48,823 nucleotides of DNA from Pseudodesulfovibrio pelocollis (GCF_030282845.1 NZ_JASTWE010000030.1:1-48823); one strand, 5' to 3'; shown: positions 1 to 8,433, counted from the stretch's first letter. The notes: generated by a model from the letters alone, not told the origin. Translations and numbers: made by a program.

Positions 1-4
1 AGAA

Positions 5-232
5 ATGAACATGAGCAACATAGTCGACGCACGCGGGCTGTCATGCCCCCAGCCGGTTCTGGAGACCCTCAATGCCATCGCAGCCATGAGCGGGGGCAGC
101 CTCGAAATCCTGGTGGACACCGAGGCGTCCAAGGAAAACGTCTGCCGCGCGGTCCAGGCCAAGGGGTGGAGCCTTGACAGCGTGACCGAAGACGGGGGAG
201 AATACAGGATACGCATCAGCAAGGGATCATAG
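5..232 (+). CDS. TusA/SirA-like sulfur carrier protein (YedF N-domain type)
   Basis: A 75-residue protein with the single-domain TusA/SirA fold signature: an early GLSCPQPV stretch with the persulfide-carrying Cys14 in a CPxP motif, then an alternating strand/helix pattern of normal family length (about 75-80). TusA-family proteins pass sulfur as a protein persulfide; the YedF subgroup is associated with selenium metabolism. Two in-frame ATGs lie at 5 and 11; the window edge hides any upstream ribosome site, so the start is unsettled. The stop codon shares one base with the next gene's GTG, so the two are translationally coupled. It heads a four-gene run with a DUF3343 protein, a kinase-fold protein and a small CxxC protein, which suggests sulfur or selenium transfer; the exact acceptor is unknown. 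Confidence 0.85.
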   Translation: MNMSNIVDARGLSCPQPVLETLNAIAAMSGGSLEILVDTEASKENVCRAVQAKGWSLDSVTEDGGEYRIRISKGS

Positions 233-783
233 TGGGTTTTCTCGACTTTCTGCGCAACAAGACCTCCGGTCCGACCCCGTCCAGGGCGGACCGGGGGCTT
301 TTGCTCTTCGAGAACACCAGCGAGGTCATCCGGGCCGAGAAGGTCTTGCGCGCCGCAGGCTTCGAGGTGGCGGTCAAGGGGCCGCCGCCCGAGGTGCGCA
401 CCGGCTGCGACCTGGCCGTGGAATACCCCCTCATCGAGGGGCTGAACATCCTGCGGCACCTCGACGAGGCCAGGGTGCCGCCGCTGGACGCCATCCCGGT
501 GACCGGGCCGCTGCTGACCCCGGTGGACCTCTACCACGTCAAGGACTTCGGCGACCATCTCATGGTCCGGGCCGCCAACATGAAAGTCACCGTGGACAAG
601 CGCACCGGCGTCATCGTCAATGTCTCGGGCGGCGGCTGCCCGGACGTGCCCTGGCTGGCCGCCCGGCTCATCGGGCAGCGGCTGGACGAGGCCCCCTCCC
701 CGCGCGACACGGGCCACACCCTGTGCGGCTACGCCCTGGGGTTGGCCTTCGAGGAGATGAAGCGGCTATGCTCGCCATCGTAG
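232..783 (+). CDS. DUF3343 protein, putative Se/S carrier-like
   Basis: A 183-residue soluble protein. Residues 20-80 (RGLLLFENTSEVIRAEKVLR, then a CDLAVEY stretch) match the DUF3343 pattern, a small domain annotated as putative Se/S carrier and often found next to TusA/YedF proteins. The C-terminal half adds a GGGCPDVP motif (cysteine near residue 128) and a terminal GYALGLAFEEM helix, so this is longer than the usual 70-90 residue stand-alone DUF3343. The GTG start overlaps the TusA stop by one base. The gene overlaps the start of the downstream kinase-like gene by 16 bases, indicating one operon. Function in Se or S delivery is inferred from family association and neighbours. Confidence 0.75.
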   Translation: MGFLDFLRNKTSGPTPSRADRGLLLFENTSEVIRAEKVLRAAGFEVAVKGPPPEVRTGCDLAVEYPLIEGLNILRHLDEARVPPLDAIPVTGPLLTPVDLYHVKDFGDHLMVRAANMKVTVDKRTGVIVNVSGGGCPDVPWLAARLIGQRLDEAPSPRDTGHTLCGYALGLAFEEMKRLCSPS

Positions 784-1634
784 GCACGGTGCCGGACCCG
801 GACCTGCCCATCGTCGAGGGCGAGGCGCTCCTTGAGGGCGCTGCCCTGATGGTGGCCGGCCGACGCATCCCCACGGACCGGGGCACCCCGGCCCTGCTGG
901 CAGCGGCCTGCGCGGCCAGCGCCACCCTGGGCCTGCCCGCACCCCACGCCTTTCTGGTGGGCGACCAGGGGCTGGGCCACGGCAGCCGAGCCCTGTACGC
1001 CCACCTGACCGACACCCTGCCCGGCCGCGACATCGCCACCCTGGTCTTCCACTACCTGATGCCCGACGTCATGTGGCACGACAAGGTCCTCTTCGCCGTG
1101 GAGACCATGGCCGCCCGGCCCCGGCTCATCGCGGACGCGGGCTTCATGTACGCGGCCAAGATGAGCGGGCAGGCCTCGGCCTACGACCTGTTCACCCCGG
1201 ACGCCGGGGAGCTGGCCTTCCTGGCCGACGAGACCGCGCCGCATCCCTTCTACACCCGGGGCTTCATCCTGCACGATGACAACAACGTGCCCGACCTCAT
1301 CCGGCGCGCCTACGGCGGGGGCAACGCGGCCCGCTGCCTGCTGGTCAAGGGAAGCGTCGATCACGTGGCCGACGCGGGCGGCGTGCTGCACACCGTGGAC
1401 AGCCCGTGCGAGGAGGCCCTGGAGGCCATGGGCGGCACCGGCGACACCGTGGCCGGGATCGCCGCCGCCCTGGTTGAAGGCGGCTTGTCCGTGGCCAAGG
1501 CCGCGCATCTGGCGGCCAGGGCCAACCGGCTGGCCGGGCAGTTGGCCTGCCCCAACCCGGGCTCGCGCATCGCCGAAATCGTCGTCCACATCCCCCAGGC
1601 CCTGAAACAGGCCATGAACGGGACCGGCCAATGA
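768..1634 (+). CDS. YjeF C-terminal/carbohydrate-kinase-fold protein (NAD(P)HX dehydratase-like)
   Basis: A 288-residue ribokinase-fold protein resembling the ADP-dependent NAD(P)H-hydrate dehydratase domain. It has a GMG-like MGGTGDTVAG motif near residue 225, corresponding to the GTGD anion-hole and catalytic-aspartate motif, and LLVKGSVDHV before it. It lacks the N-terminal epimerase domain of full-length Nnr. I place the start at ATG 768 inside the end of the DUF3343 gene, with GAGGAG upstream; the open frame extends further 5' without initiation support. Its location between a Se/S-carrier-like gene and a CxxC mini-protein suggests a specialised role instead of, or as well as, general NAD(P)HX repair. 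Substrate unknown. Confidence 0.7.
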   Translation: MLAIVGTVPDPDLPIVEGEALLEGAALMVAGRRIPTDRGTPALLAAACAASATLGLPAPHAFLVGDQGLGHGSRALYAHLTDTLPGRDIATLVFHYLMPDVMWHDKVLFAVETMAARPRLIADAGFMYAAKMSGQASAYDLFTPDAGELAFLADETAPHPFYTRGFILHDDNNVPDLIRRAYGGGNAARCLLVKGSVDHVADAGGVLHTVDSPCEEALEAMGGTGDTVAGIAAALVEGGLSVAKAAHLAARANRLAGQLACPNPGSRIAEIVVHIPQALKQAMNGTGQ

Positions 1635-1864
1635 CCGCGACCCGGCCCGCGATCACTGCGTCCATGACCCTGCTGGACACGGTCCACGCCCACCCGGCCA
1701 CCGAGGCCGTGTTCCGCTCCCGCGACGAGCAGGCCGGGGTCTGCCTGCTCTGCTCCGCCCTCTTCGAGACCATCGGGGCCGTGGCCGTGGCCCACGGCCT
1801 GGACCTCGACGCCCTGCTGGACGACCTGAACCGGGCCATCGCCCTTCCCCGCGCCAGAGACTGA
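1631..1864 (+). CDS. DUF1858-like CxxC mini-protein (hybrid-cluster-associated type)
   Basis: A 77-residue protein starting at an ATG that overlaps the previous stop (ATGA arrangement). The order is a short N-terminal tail, SMTLLDTVHAHPATEAVFRS, a GVCLLCSALFETI segment with a CxxC pair, then AHGLDLDALLDDLNRAI. This order matches the DUF1858 or hybrid-cluster-associated redox disulfide domain, normally 65-80 residues. The family is thought to act in thiol/disulfide or metal-sulfur chemistry but has no settled reaction. It closes the four-gene operon and is followed by a strong bidirectional hairpin. Confidence 0.7.
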   Translation: MTATRPAITASMTLLDTVHAHPATEAVFRSRDEQAGVCLLCSALFETIGAVAVAHGLDLDALLDDLNRAIALPRARD

Positions 1865-1893
1865 CACCGCCCGCCTACAGCTCGCAAAAGAAA

Positions 1894-1926
1894 ATCGGGA
1901 CTCCAGCATGATGCCGGAATCCCGAT
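1894..1926. terminator. Bidirectional rho-independent terminator
   Basis: A 14-bp stem with two mismatches and an ATGAT loop begins ATCGGGA and ends TCCCGAT. It is flanked by an A-rich run on the left and a short T-rich run on the right. It lies between the convergent sulfur-carrier operon and nrfA and can serve both strands. Confidence 0.8.
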
Positions 1927-1951
1927 CCTTTCAATCAACGGTCAGTTGCCG

Positions 1952-3514
1952 TCAGCTTCCCGATGGAGGCGGAATGAGCCGCTTGTTCTCATCCCACATC
2001 AGCTCCTTCTCGGGCAGCAGCGGGAGGTACTTGAACCAGGCGTGGCTGTCCATGTGTTCCTGGCTCTGCTGCAGCTTGCGGGTGTGCTCCAGGATGGGCG
2101 GCACCAACTCCTTGATATCGCCGGACAGGGCCTCGGCCGTGGTGAAGGACGCGGCCTTGATGGCGGTGTCCACGGCCTTCTGGCTGTACTGCTGCGACCG
2201 GGCCAGGGTGTCGAGGGCCTTGGCCGGGTTGTGGAAGCCCACGCTGTTCTCGGCCGAGACCATGTCCCAGAAGAACTGGCCCTTGCGGCACATCTCGCGG
2301 GCGTCGATCATCAGCTGGTCGTAATCGGCGGGCTTGTCGCCCTCGAACTCGGCGGCCATGCGGATGGCCTCGTGCGCCTTGACCGAGACATCCTGGGCGA
2401 TGAGCAGCTGGTCCCATACCTTGTGCTGGGTGTAGAGCACCCGTTCGCGCAGGTATTCCGGGGTCTTGTCGGTGTGGCACTGGCGGCAGGCCTTCATGTC
2501 CGGGTCCTTCAGCGGCGAGTTCCAGTGGTGGTTGGAGATCTTCTTCTTGCCGTCCAGGCGGGTGTAGCTCATGTGGCAGTCGGAGCAGCTCACCCCGGCC
2601 GCGCCATGCACGCCGTTGAACCAGAACTCGTACTCGGGATGCTGGGCCTTGAGCATGGGTGTCTTGGAAACGGGATGGACCCAGTCCACGAAATGCCCCT
2701 CAAAGCCGGGCGTGGTGGTGATGCCGTGGGACTTGTAGTAGGTGTATATCTCCTCGGGGTCCAACCCTTCGGTCCAGGGGAACACGGGCTTCTTGGCCGC
2801 GCCCATGCCCACATCGGTGAAGTAGTATTCCACATGGCACTGGCCGCAGACCAGGGCGCGCTGGTCGTTGCGCGGCAGATCCTTGAACTCCTTGCCTTGG
2901 CCCGCCAGATAGACCTTGAGGGGCTCGGAGTAGAGGCGCAGCTCCATGTTGGTCGGGTTGTGGCAGTTGGCGCAGCCGATGGTGTCGTCGTCCAGGTCCA
3001 CCTGCTCGCGGAATTCGTTGAAATCCTTGGCCCAGAAGTCGTCGCCGTACTCGGCGACCCACTCGTTCATCTTGGGCGTCTTGCAGTTCCAGCAGGTGGC
3101 GGGCAGCCCGGCCTTCTCATTGTAGCGGTCGAGCCGGTCGATGTGCAGGATGTCCTTCATGGCGTAGGTGTGGCCCCGCGCCGCGCGGTATTCGTAGCTG
3201 AAGGGATAGCCCAGCCAGAGGTTCTTCAGGTACGGCTGGGCGTACTTGTAGCCCTCGGGCAGCGGGTTGACGCCGTCGTTCTTGTTGTAGGCCACGGACC
3301 CGCCGTACTCGGTCATGATCTCGGTCTCGTTGTTGCGCAGGTAGGTCTCGTAGTGCAGCGGAAAGTCCGGCTTGAACTTGGAGTTCTTGATTTCGGTTTC
3401 GGGCAGGTCGGTCTTGAAGACCGGGGTCTGCGGTTCGGACACCTCCGAACACGCGATCAGTGCCAGCGCGCACAGGGCGGCCAGCAGGGCGAAAACGGGT
3501 ATGGTTCTACGCAT
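1952..3514 (-). CDS. nrfA: Cytochrome c nitrite reductase, catalytic pentahaem subunit NrfA
   Basis: NrfA reduces nitrite to ammonium with six electrons in the periplasm. The 520-residue protein has a lipobox-like signal (LIAC, Cys22). The diagnostic CWNCK motif (C141/C144/K145) gives the lysine-ligated active-site haem. Four conventional motifs follow: CANCH, CGQCH, CSDCH and CRQCH. Length and motif order fit the family. The start overlaps the end of nrfH by 8 bases, giving the usual NrfH-NrfA pair that forms the membrane-anchored quinol:nitrite reductase of Desulfovibrio and epsilonproteobacteria. The predicted lipid anchor agrees with membrane-bound NrfHA complexes. Identification is firm; detoxification versus respiration cannot be told from sequence. 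Confidence 0.97.
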   Translation of the reverse strand: MRRTIPVFALLAALCALALIACSEVSEPQTPVFKTDLPETEIKNSKFKPDFPLHYETYLRNNETEIMTEYGGSVAYNKNDGVNPLPEGYKYAQPYLKNLWLGYPFSYEYRAARGHTYAMKDILHIDRLDRYNEKAGLPATCWNCKTPKMNEWVAEYGDDFWAKDFNEFREQVDLDDDTIGCANCHNPTNMELRLYSEPLKVYLAGQGKEFKDLPRNDQRALVCGQCHVEYYFTDVGMGAAKKPVFPWTEGLDPEEIYTYYKSHGITTTPGFEGHFVDWVHPVSKTPMLKAQHPEYEFWFNGVHGAAGVSCSDCHMSYTRLDGKKKISNHHWNSPLKDPDMKACRQCHTDKTPEYLRERVLYTQHKVWDQLLIAQDVSVKAHEAIRMAAEFEGDKPADYDQLMIDAREMCRKGQFFWDMVSAENSVGFHNPAKALDTLARSQQYSQKAVDTAIKAASFTTAEALSGDIKELVPPILEHTRKLQQSQEHMDSHAWFKYLPLLPEKELMWDENKRLIPPPSGS

Positions 3515-3983
3515 CGGCGGCGCTCCTTTTGGCTACGGGGATTTTCGGCATGTGGGGCACGCTGCGGTGGCAGTCGGTGCAGTACTGCTTGCTCTGCATG
3601 ACCACCGTGGAGGTGGTCTCCGAGTGGCAGCGCAGGCAGTTGGCCTGGGTCACGTCCTTGGTCTCGCCACCGGGGTGGATGAGATCGGGGATCGTGCTCG
3701 TGGCCGTCACATACATGTCCCGCATCCCTTCCTTGGTCTTGAACGGTATCTTGGCCACCAGATTGTACGGGGCGTGACACTCGTTGCAGGCCAGCTTGGC
3801 GTGAACCGACTGCTGGTGCGTCAGGGCCGCCTCTGACATGGAATGGCAACTGCCGCAAAACGAGGCCTGATCCGTGGTGTGCATGGCCAGGGCCACCCCC
3901 ACGGTCAGAACCACGCCGCCCAGAGCGGGCAGCAGCGCGTAGAGCCATCCCGGGCCGCCGGGGTCGCCTTTCTTGAACAACAT
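3507..3983 (-). CDS. nrfH: Membrane-anchored tetrahaem quinol dehydrogenase NrfH
   Basis: A 158-residue NapC/NirT-family protein that takes electrons from menaquinol and passes them to NrfA. One N-terminal membrane helix (about residues 13-35) is followed by four haem motifs: CGSCH, CNECH, CLRCH and CTDCH. The CGSCHSM start of the haem region is typical of NrfH, where a methionine close to haem 1 serves as ligand. ATG 3983 is preceded by a good AAGGAGG site. It is the first gene of the nrfHA transcription unit; its 5' leader contains a 17-bp palindrome (4008-4024). Confidence 0.96.
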   Translation of the reverse strand: MLFKKGDPGGPGWLYALLPALGGVVLTVGVALAMHTTDQASFCGSCHSMSEAALTHQQSVHAKLACNECHAPYNLVAKIPFKTKEGMRDMYVTATSTIPDLIHPGGETKDVTQANCLRCHSETTSTVVMQSKQYCTDCHRSVPHMPKIPVAKRSAADA

Positions 3984-4007
3984 TCCTTCCCTCCTTTTCC
4001 TTCATGG

Positions 4008-4024
4008 GACAATGCGCTATTGTC
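4008..4024. promoter_or_regulatory. Perfect inverted repeat in the nrfH leader
   Basis: GACAAT-gcgct-ATTGTC, two perfect 6-bp arms around 5 bases, sits 25 bases upstream of the nrfH start. Its position downstream of a TATAAT-like box would suit a repressor operator or an mRNA leader hairpin. The binding protein is unknown; it does not match the TTGAC-N4-GTCAA HcpR pattern seen upstream of hcp. Confidence 0.4.
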
Positions 4025-4145
4025 GCCCATCGTCCGAAGAGAGCCTCCACCATGGGTACGCTCCGGGGCCACCCCCCGCCGCCGGAGCATACAAATTTGT
4101 GGCAACGATACCACCAAACCGGGGCAATGGAAACACTCTCGCGAA

Positions 4146-4151
4146 ATTATA
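4146..4151 (-). promoter_or_regulatory. Candidate -10 box for nrfHA
   Basis: A perfect TATAAT on the minus strand, about 160 bases upstream of nrfH, in an AT-rich patch of an otherwise GC-rich gap (3984-4290). No good -35 lies 17 bases further upstream, which would fit an activator-dependent promoter. The rest of this 307-base gap holds no open frame I can support. Confidence 0.3.
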
Positions 4152-4220
4152 ACAACCGATTCCGGCACCCCTGGTCCGGCTGCCGTCAAAACGGCCAACT
4201 GGCCATGGAGATCGAAGCCA

Positions 4221-4257
4221 TGCCAATTCTGTATGACAAAAGCAATGTGAGTTGGCA
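4221..4257. promoter_or_regulatory. Spaced inverted repeat upstream of the TetR gene
   Basis: TGCCAA at 4221-4226 and TTGGCA at 4252-4257 form a spaced inverted repeat about 35-70 bases before the TetR start. A shorter CTTTG-tgag-CAAAG palindrome follows at 4262-4275. TetR proteins commonly bind such symmetric sites next to their own gene, so this is a candidate autoregulatory region; it is weak evidence alone. Confidence 0.3.
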
Positions 4258-4290
4258 ATCACTTTGTGAGCAAAGCCGGGACAAACAGCC

Positions 4291-4923
4291 GTGAGCACGC
4301 CGCGATACCTGAGTGCCGACGAGCGCCGGGCCATGACCGTACGCACCGTACTGGAGCTGGCCGCCATCATGGACCCGGCATCCATCAGCACGGCCATCAT
4401 CGCCGAGCGCATGGGCCTGAGCCAGAGCGCGGTGTTTCGCCACTTTCCCACCAAGGAGGCCATCTGGCTGGCCACGGTTGACTGGGTGGCGGCCCATCTG
4501 ATGGAGCGGGTGGACCGCGCCGCTGCGGCCGCGACCGGCCCCCTGGCCGCCCTTGAATCCGTGTTCCTGACCCATGCGGCCTTTGCCATGGAGAATCCGG
4601 GCGTGCCCCGGCTGGTCTTCAGCGAGATGCAGCGGGCCGGGCATTCCCCGGTGGTGGAGGTGGTGCAGGCCATGCTCGATGGCTACCGGCAGCGGCTTGA
4701 GGCCCTCATCGAGCAGGGACTTGCCTTGGGCGAAGTGTCGGCCGAGGTATCGCCGCCCTCTGCCGCGTCCCTGTTCATCGGCTCCATCCAGGGCTTGGTC
4801 ATGCAGGCCATGCTGGCGAACGACATGACCCGCCTGGGCCAGGCCGCGCTTGAAGCCTTTGCCCTGTTCCGCCGCGCCATCGTCAACCCGCAGCCGCTTG
4901 CCGCCAAAAGCTCCGGGGGCTAG
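4291..4923 (+). CDS. TetR/AcrR-family transcriptional regulator
   Basis: A 210-residue protein with an N-terminal TetR helix-turn-helix (about residues 10-60: STAIIAERMGLSQSAVFRHFPTKE is split across the classic recognition helix, ending in HFPTKEAIW). A helical ligand/dimerisation domain follows. GTG 4291 is the only start that keeps the whole DNA-binding domain; the ribosome site is weak. It is divergent from nrfHA across a 307-base gap and convergent with the large membrane-protein gene. Ligand and targets cannot be predicted; nrfHA or the gene itself are positional candidates. Confidence 0.85.
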   Translation: MSTPRYLSADERRAMTVRTVLELAAIMDPASISTAIIAERMGLSQSAVFRHFPTKEAIWLATVDWVAAHLMERVDRAAAAATGPLAALESVFLTHAAFAMENPGVPRLVFSEMQRAGHSPVVEVVQAMLDGYRQRLEALIEQGLALGEVSAEVSPPSAASLFIGSIQGLVMQAMLANDMTRLGQAALEAFALFRRAIVNPQPLAAKSSGG

Positions 4924-5061
4924 CGACGCTCCCTGCACCAATCAGCAACGAAACAGATAACCATTGAATTTATTGGCACTCTTGAAAGACGATGGGCTAT
5001 CGATTGTCCCTCAGGAAACGACATGGCCCAGGCGTGCCCAGGTGTCCGGGCGGGTCCAGGG

Positions 5062-8000
5062 TCAGCCCAGGTCCTCTGCCGCCCGGCCCGCGCCGCCGTG
5101 GCTGTTGTGGCCCGGGGTGCCAAGGCGCAGGAGCATGCGGTCGAGCGCCCGGAGGTAGCCGGGGTAGCGCACGAGGTAGAAGGACAGGGCGCGCGAGAAG
5201 TTCCGGCCCACCACGCCGTCCACGAAGAGCTGGGACACGTCGCGCTCGCGCATGAGCACCAGCTGGGACATGAAGAAGATGCGCCGCTCCTCGGGCTTCA
5301 TCTCGCGCAGCAGGGCGGCCAGGGCCGTGGCCGCGCGCGGCTGGTACATCCAGAAGGTGAGCAGGTCCAGGGCGTTGAGCATCACCGCCTTGTCCAGTTC
5401 GTCCACGATCACGCCCCGCTCCTTCAACTGGCGCACCTCGCGGACCATGGTATCGGGGTCGGCCATCATGCGCAGGGTGTCGCGCTCCGGGAAGAGGCAG
5501 TCGAGCCGGGCGTACACGGACAAAACCTGGGCGATCTTGCCCCGGTAGTCCCACAGCCGCAGGCGCACGTTGGCCCCCCGGTCGGCCAGCCCCTCGATGC
5601 CGCCTGCCACGCAGTCCGAGGCGAGCTTGGAGATGACGGCCGCCCACTGCTGGAGCACCGGATCGACCGCAGCCACGCCCCCGGCCGCCAGGGCCAGCCC
5701 GGCCACCCAGTTGAAGGCCACGGCCAGGGGGATGGACAGCGCGCTGCGGAAGAGATTCCAGAAGGCCGCCTCACGGGGCAACCCCCGGAACATGTTGTGG
5801 CTGAAGATGTACAGGCCGTTGGTCAGACCCATGACCGCGTAGAGCAGCACCGGGTTGGTGGCGGTGGTGATGCCCAGGCCCGCGTCGAGGAGCACGCCCT
5901 TGCACAGCCAGTCGAGCAGGGGCACGGAAAAACCGGTGAACATGAGGGAGTCGGCGATGCGGCTCCAGTTGACGTACTGGTGCCAGCGCAGGAGCGACAG
6001 GCTGCCCACCCCGCCGCCGCCCAGCACGGACTGGACCACGTTGCGCCCGGCCGTGATGCCCAGCCAGATGAAGGCCCCGAAGTAGGCGAGCAGCCACCAG
6101 TCCTTGCTCAGGGAAAATGTCAGGAAGGCCGGAACGAACCCGATGAACACCTTGAGCCAGTTGCGCAGGGTGGTGTTCAGGTAGAAGGGCGTGAGCCGTT
6201 CCGCCCGGTCCCGGGCATCGGGTTCGGCTAGGGACAGGCCGTTGCTGGTCTCGGTCAGCCCGCCGAGCATGGCGATGTTGCCGCAGCGGCCCGGGGTGAT
6301 GCGCGTGCGCTCCGAGATATAGTCCACCTCGCGGGCGCGGCCCAGGCGGCGCAGCACGGGCACGCGGTCCAGCACCGCCCGGACCCTGCGACCAAGGGGC
6401 GTCACAGCCTCCACCGGCGAATAGGTGTGGCGCTCGCGCACCGTGGTGGCGATGGGCAGACACACGCCCCGGCCCTGGCCCCACCCTCGACGCGATCCCC
6501 CGCGGGCCATGTGCGCGGCGCGCGGCGGCAGGGTTTCGAGTACGGCAAAGCCCATGCCGAAGCTGCGCGAGCTGTGGCCGGTGGAGCCGCTGCCGATGCA
6601 TGTGTGCAGCGGATTGTGGCGATACAGTCCGGCCAGGGTGTTGATGTCCGCCAGTATCTCGCGCAGCTTGACCGCCTCGTCGCTCTCGGCGCAGTCCATG
6701 TCGCCCAGGCAGAGCTGGTCGATGTTGTCCAGGAGTATGTGCTTGAGGGCCACCACGTCGCCCCGATTGAGGGCCTCGCGCAGCTCGCCCAGGTCCTCGC
6801 CGTCGCGGAAGCGGTTGTCGGCCACGTCGCGCAGGCTGAAGAGCTCGAGGTGGTTGATCAGGCCTTTGGCGTCGTAGAGCAGTTCGATGACATCGGCCTG
6901 GGTCAGGTCCACGGTGTTGAGTATGAACCGGTTGACCGAGTGCAGACCGCGAAGCCGGTGCATCAACTCCAGCGGGGAGAGGGTCAGCAATTCGGGATCA
7001 TCGGCCGAGGGGGCCGTGGGGTTGGGCAGCCCGGGATTGTCGCCGGGCAGCAGGTAGCGCTGCACAAAGGTGTCGGCGTCCAGGGCGTCCAGGGTGTCCA
7101 CCTGCATCTCGATGTCGCGCCGGGCATCGAGGTCGTCTGTGGCGGCGTACTCGGCGCGCAGGGCCTCGGCCCGCTCGCGCATCAGGGGCAGTGCGGTCCT
7201 GTGGATGAAGCCGCCGAGGTGGAGCAGCGAGGGCTGGCCCGAGCCCACGAAGGACTCGAAATCCCCGCGCTCCAGCCGGGGCAGGTCCAGCCCGAATTCG
7301 CGCAGGATGGACGCGCGGTGCTGGTCGTTGAAGGCCTCAAGCACGGCATACACATACTTGCGCCTGAAGCGCGACGCCTCGCGACCCAGGGCCATGAAGT
7401 CGCGCACTGGCTCGGACTCCAGAAAACGCAGGTATTCGCCCTGCTCGGTAAACCCCTTGGGCTCCCAGATGACGTTCACGAACCGCTCGCGGTGCCGGGC
7501 GGCCATCTCCACGCCCACATGGACCTCCACGTCCATGATCCTCGCCGCCTCAAGCAGCTCCCGGGCCACATCGGGCCGCACGAAGTTGTAGTAGACCACG
7601 GTCAGCCGCCGGATGCCCTTGATCCAGGCGTCCATGATCAGGTGGGTGGGCGACTTGCGGCCCTTGGTGTTGGCGTCGTGGACCCGGTCGTCAAAGGTGA
7701 TCTGGTTCCACGCCTCTGGCATCTCCATCAGGTGGTACTTGGCCAGCTGCGCCCTGATCATGCGCGGCCTGCCCGTGGCCGCCACGCGGAATTCGTGCGC
7801 CAGCCTGAGCTGCTCCAGGCTGCCGCGCGGGGCGCGCACCAGCTCCTTCATGATCTGTAGGAGCACCCGGGCCGTGTTGCGCCGCATGAATCCGGTGGGC
7901 GCTGTCAGCACCTCGTCGCGCAGGGAGCGCAGGGCCTGGAGCCGCTCGCTGGCCAGACCGGTTTCCAGGGAGCCGAGCAGGCTGGCCACGGCGTAGGCGA

Positions 8001-8175
8001 TGCGCAGGTTGGCGGTGGAGGCCAGGGCCTTGATGCCGTTGGGATGCAGAAAGGGCTCGAGCAGCGTCTTGACGTCGCGGCCCTGCCGCCGGGCCGGATC
8101 GAGCACGTCGTTGACCACGGCCAACAGCCGGTGGTCCGAGGGGTCGAAGAAGATGCGGGGCACCCGAGGCAGCAT
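5062..8175 (-). CDS. Conserved-looking 1037-residue protein with membrane C-terminal region, function unknown
   Basis: A very long single gene. Residues 1-650 look soluble, with helical repeats and an alpha/beta-like stretch near 190-250 (LTVVYYNFVRPDVARELLE, then VEVHVGVEM). Residues about 670-850 contain several hydrophobic segments separated by conserved-looking motifs such as GITAGRNVVQSVLGGGG, SHNMFRGLP and TGFSVPLLDWL. The last 180 residues are soluble and helical. ATG 8175 has GGGAGAAGGG upstream. I do not recognise a named domain and assign no reaction. It is divergent from the octaheme cytochrome operon and convergent with the TetR gene, so it is probably a monocistronic unit. Confidence 0.8.
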   Translation of the reverse strand: MLPRVPRIFFDPSDHRLLAVVNDVLDPARRQGRDVKTLLEPFLHPNGIKALASTANLRIAYAVASLLGSLETGLASERLQALRSLRDEVLTAPTGFMRRNTARVLLQIMKELVRAPRGSLEQLRLAHEFRVAATGRPRMIRAQLAKYHLMEMPEAWNQITFDDRVHDANTKGRKSPTHLIMDAWIKGIRRLTVVYYNFVRPDVARELLEAARIMDVEVHVGVEMAARHRERFVNVIWEPKGFTEQGEYLRFLESEPVRDFMALGREASRFRRKYVYAVLEAFNDQHRASILREFGLDLPRLERGDFESFVGSGQPSLLHLGGFIHRTALPLMRERAEALRAEYAATDDLDARRDIEMQVDTLDALDADTFVQRYLLPGDNPGLPNPTAPSADDPELLTLSPLELMHRLRGLHSVNRFILNTVDLTQADVIELLYDAKGLINHLELFSLRDVADNRFRDGEDLGELREALNRGDVVALKHILLDNIDQLCLGDMDCAESDEAVKLREILADINTLAGLYRHNPLHTCIGSGSTGHSSRSFGMGFAVLETLPPRAAHMARGGSRRGWGQGRGVCLPIATTVRERHTYSPVEAVTPLGRRVRAVLDRVPVLRRLGRAREVDYISERTRITPGRCGNIAMLGGLTETSNGLSLAEPDARDRAERLTPFYLNTTLRNWLKVFIGFVPAFLTFSLSKDWWLLAYFGAFIWLGITAGRNVVQSVLGGGGVGSLSLLRWHQYVNWSRIADSLMFTGFSVPLLDWLCKGVLLDAGLGITTATNPVLLYAVMGLTNGLYIFSHNMFRGLPREAAFWNLFRSALSIPLAVAFNWVAGLALAAGGVAAVDPVLQQWAAVISKLASDCVAGGIEGLADRGANVRLRLWDYRGKIAQVLSVYARLDCLFPERDTLRMMADPDTMVREVRQLKERGVIVDELDKAVMLNALDLLTFWMYQPRAATALAALLREMKPEERRIFFMSQLVLMRERDVSQLFVDGVVGRNFSRALSFYLVRYPGYLRALDRMLLRLGTPGHNSHGGAGRAAEDLG

Positions 8176-8433
8176 GAAACACCCTTCTCCCGGCAGATCA
8201 GCCGGGCGTCACCTGATTGTCGAATTCGTGTTCTTCTTTTCACGATTCCAGCGATCTGACTGAAATGTCAAGGAGAAGTTCCAGAAACGCTGCGACCGCC
8301 GCCCGGTTCGGGCCGTGCCGTGCCGTGCCGGATGATTCTCTCTCCAGGAGCGTTGCTCTTTGTTGAATATATGAGTAACCATGGAACTGACTCAACCCCC
8401 CGCCCAGGCGGGGACAGCCAGCAAGGAGGACCC

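Noticed and set aside
729-1631. Long open frame on the minus strand opposite the kinase-fold gene
   Set aside because: It is a GC-rich shadow with repetitive Gly/His/Gln composition and no domain; the plus-strand product is recognisable.
1946-3601. A 551-codon plus-strand frame opposite nrfA
   Set aside because: Shadow of nrfA; no motif or ribosome site, and nrfA is certain.
8256-8271. CTGAC-tgaaat-GTCAA as a second HcpR-like site upstream of the octaheme cytochrome
   Set aside because: Arms are imperfect and the spacing is six, not four, so it does not match the pattern at hcp.
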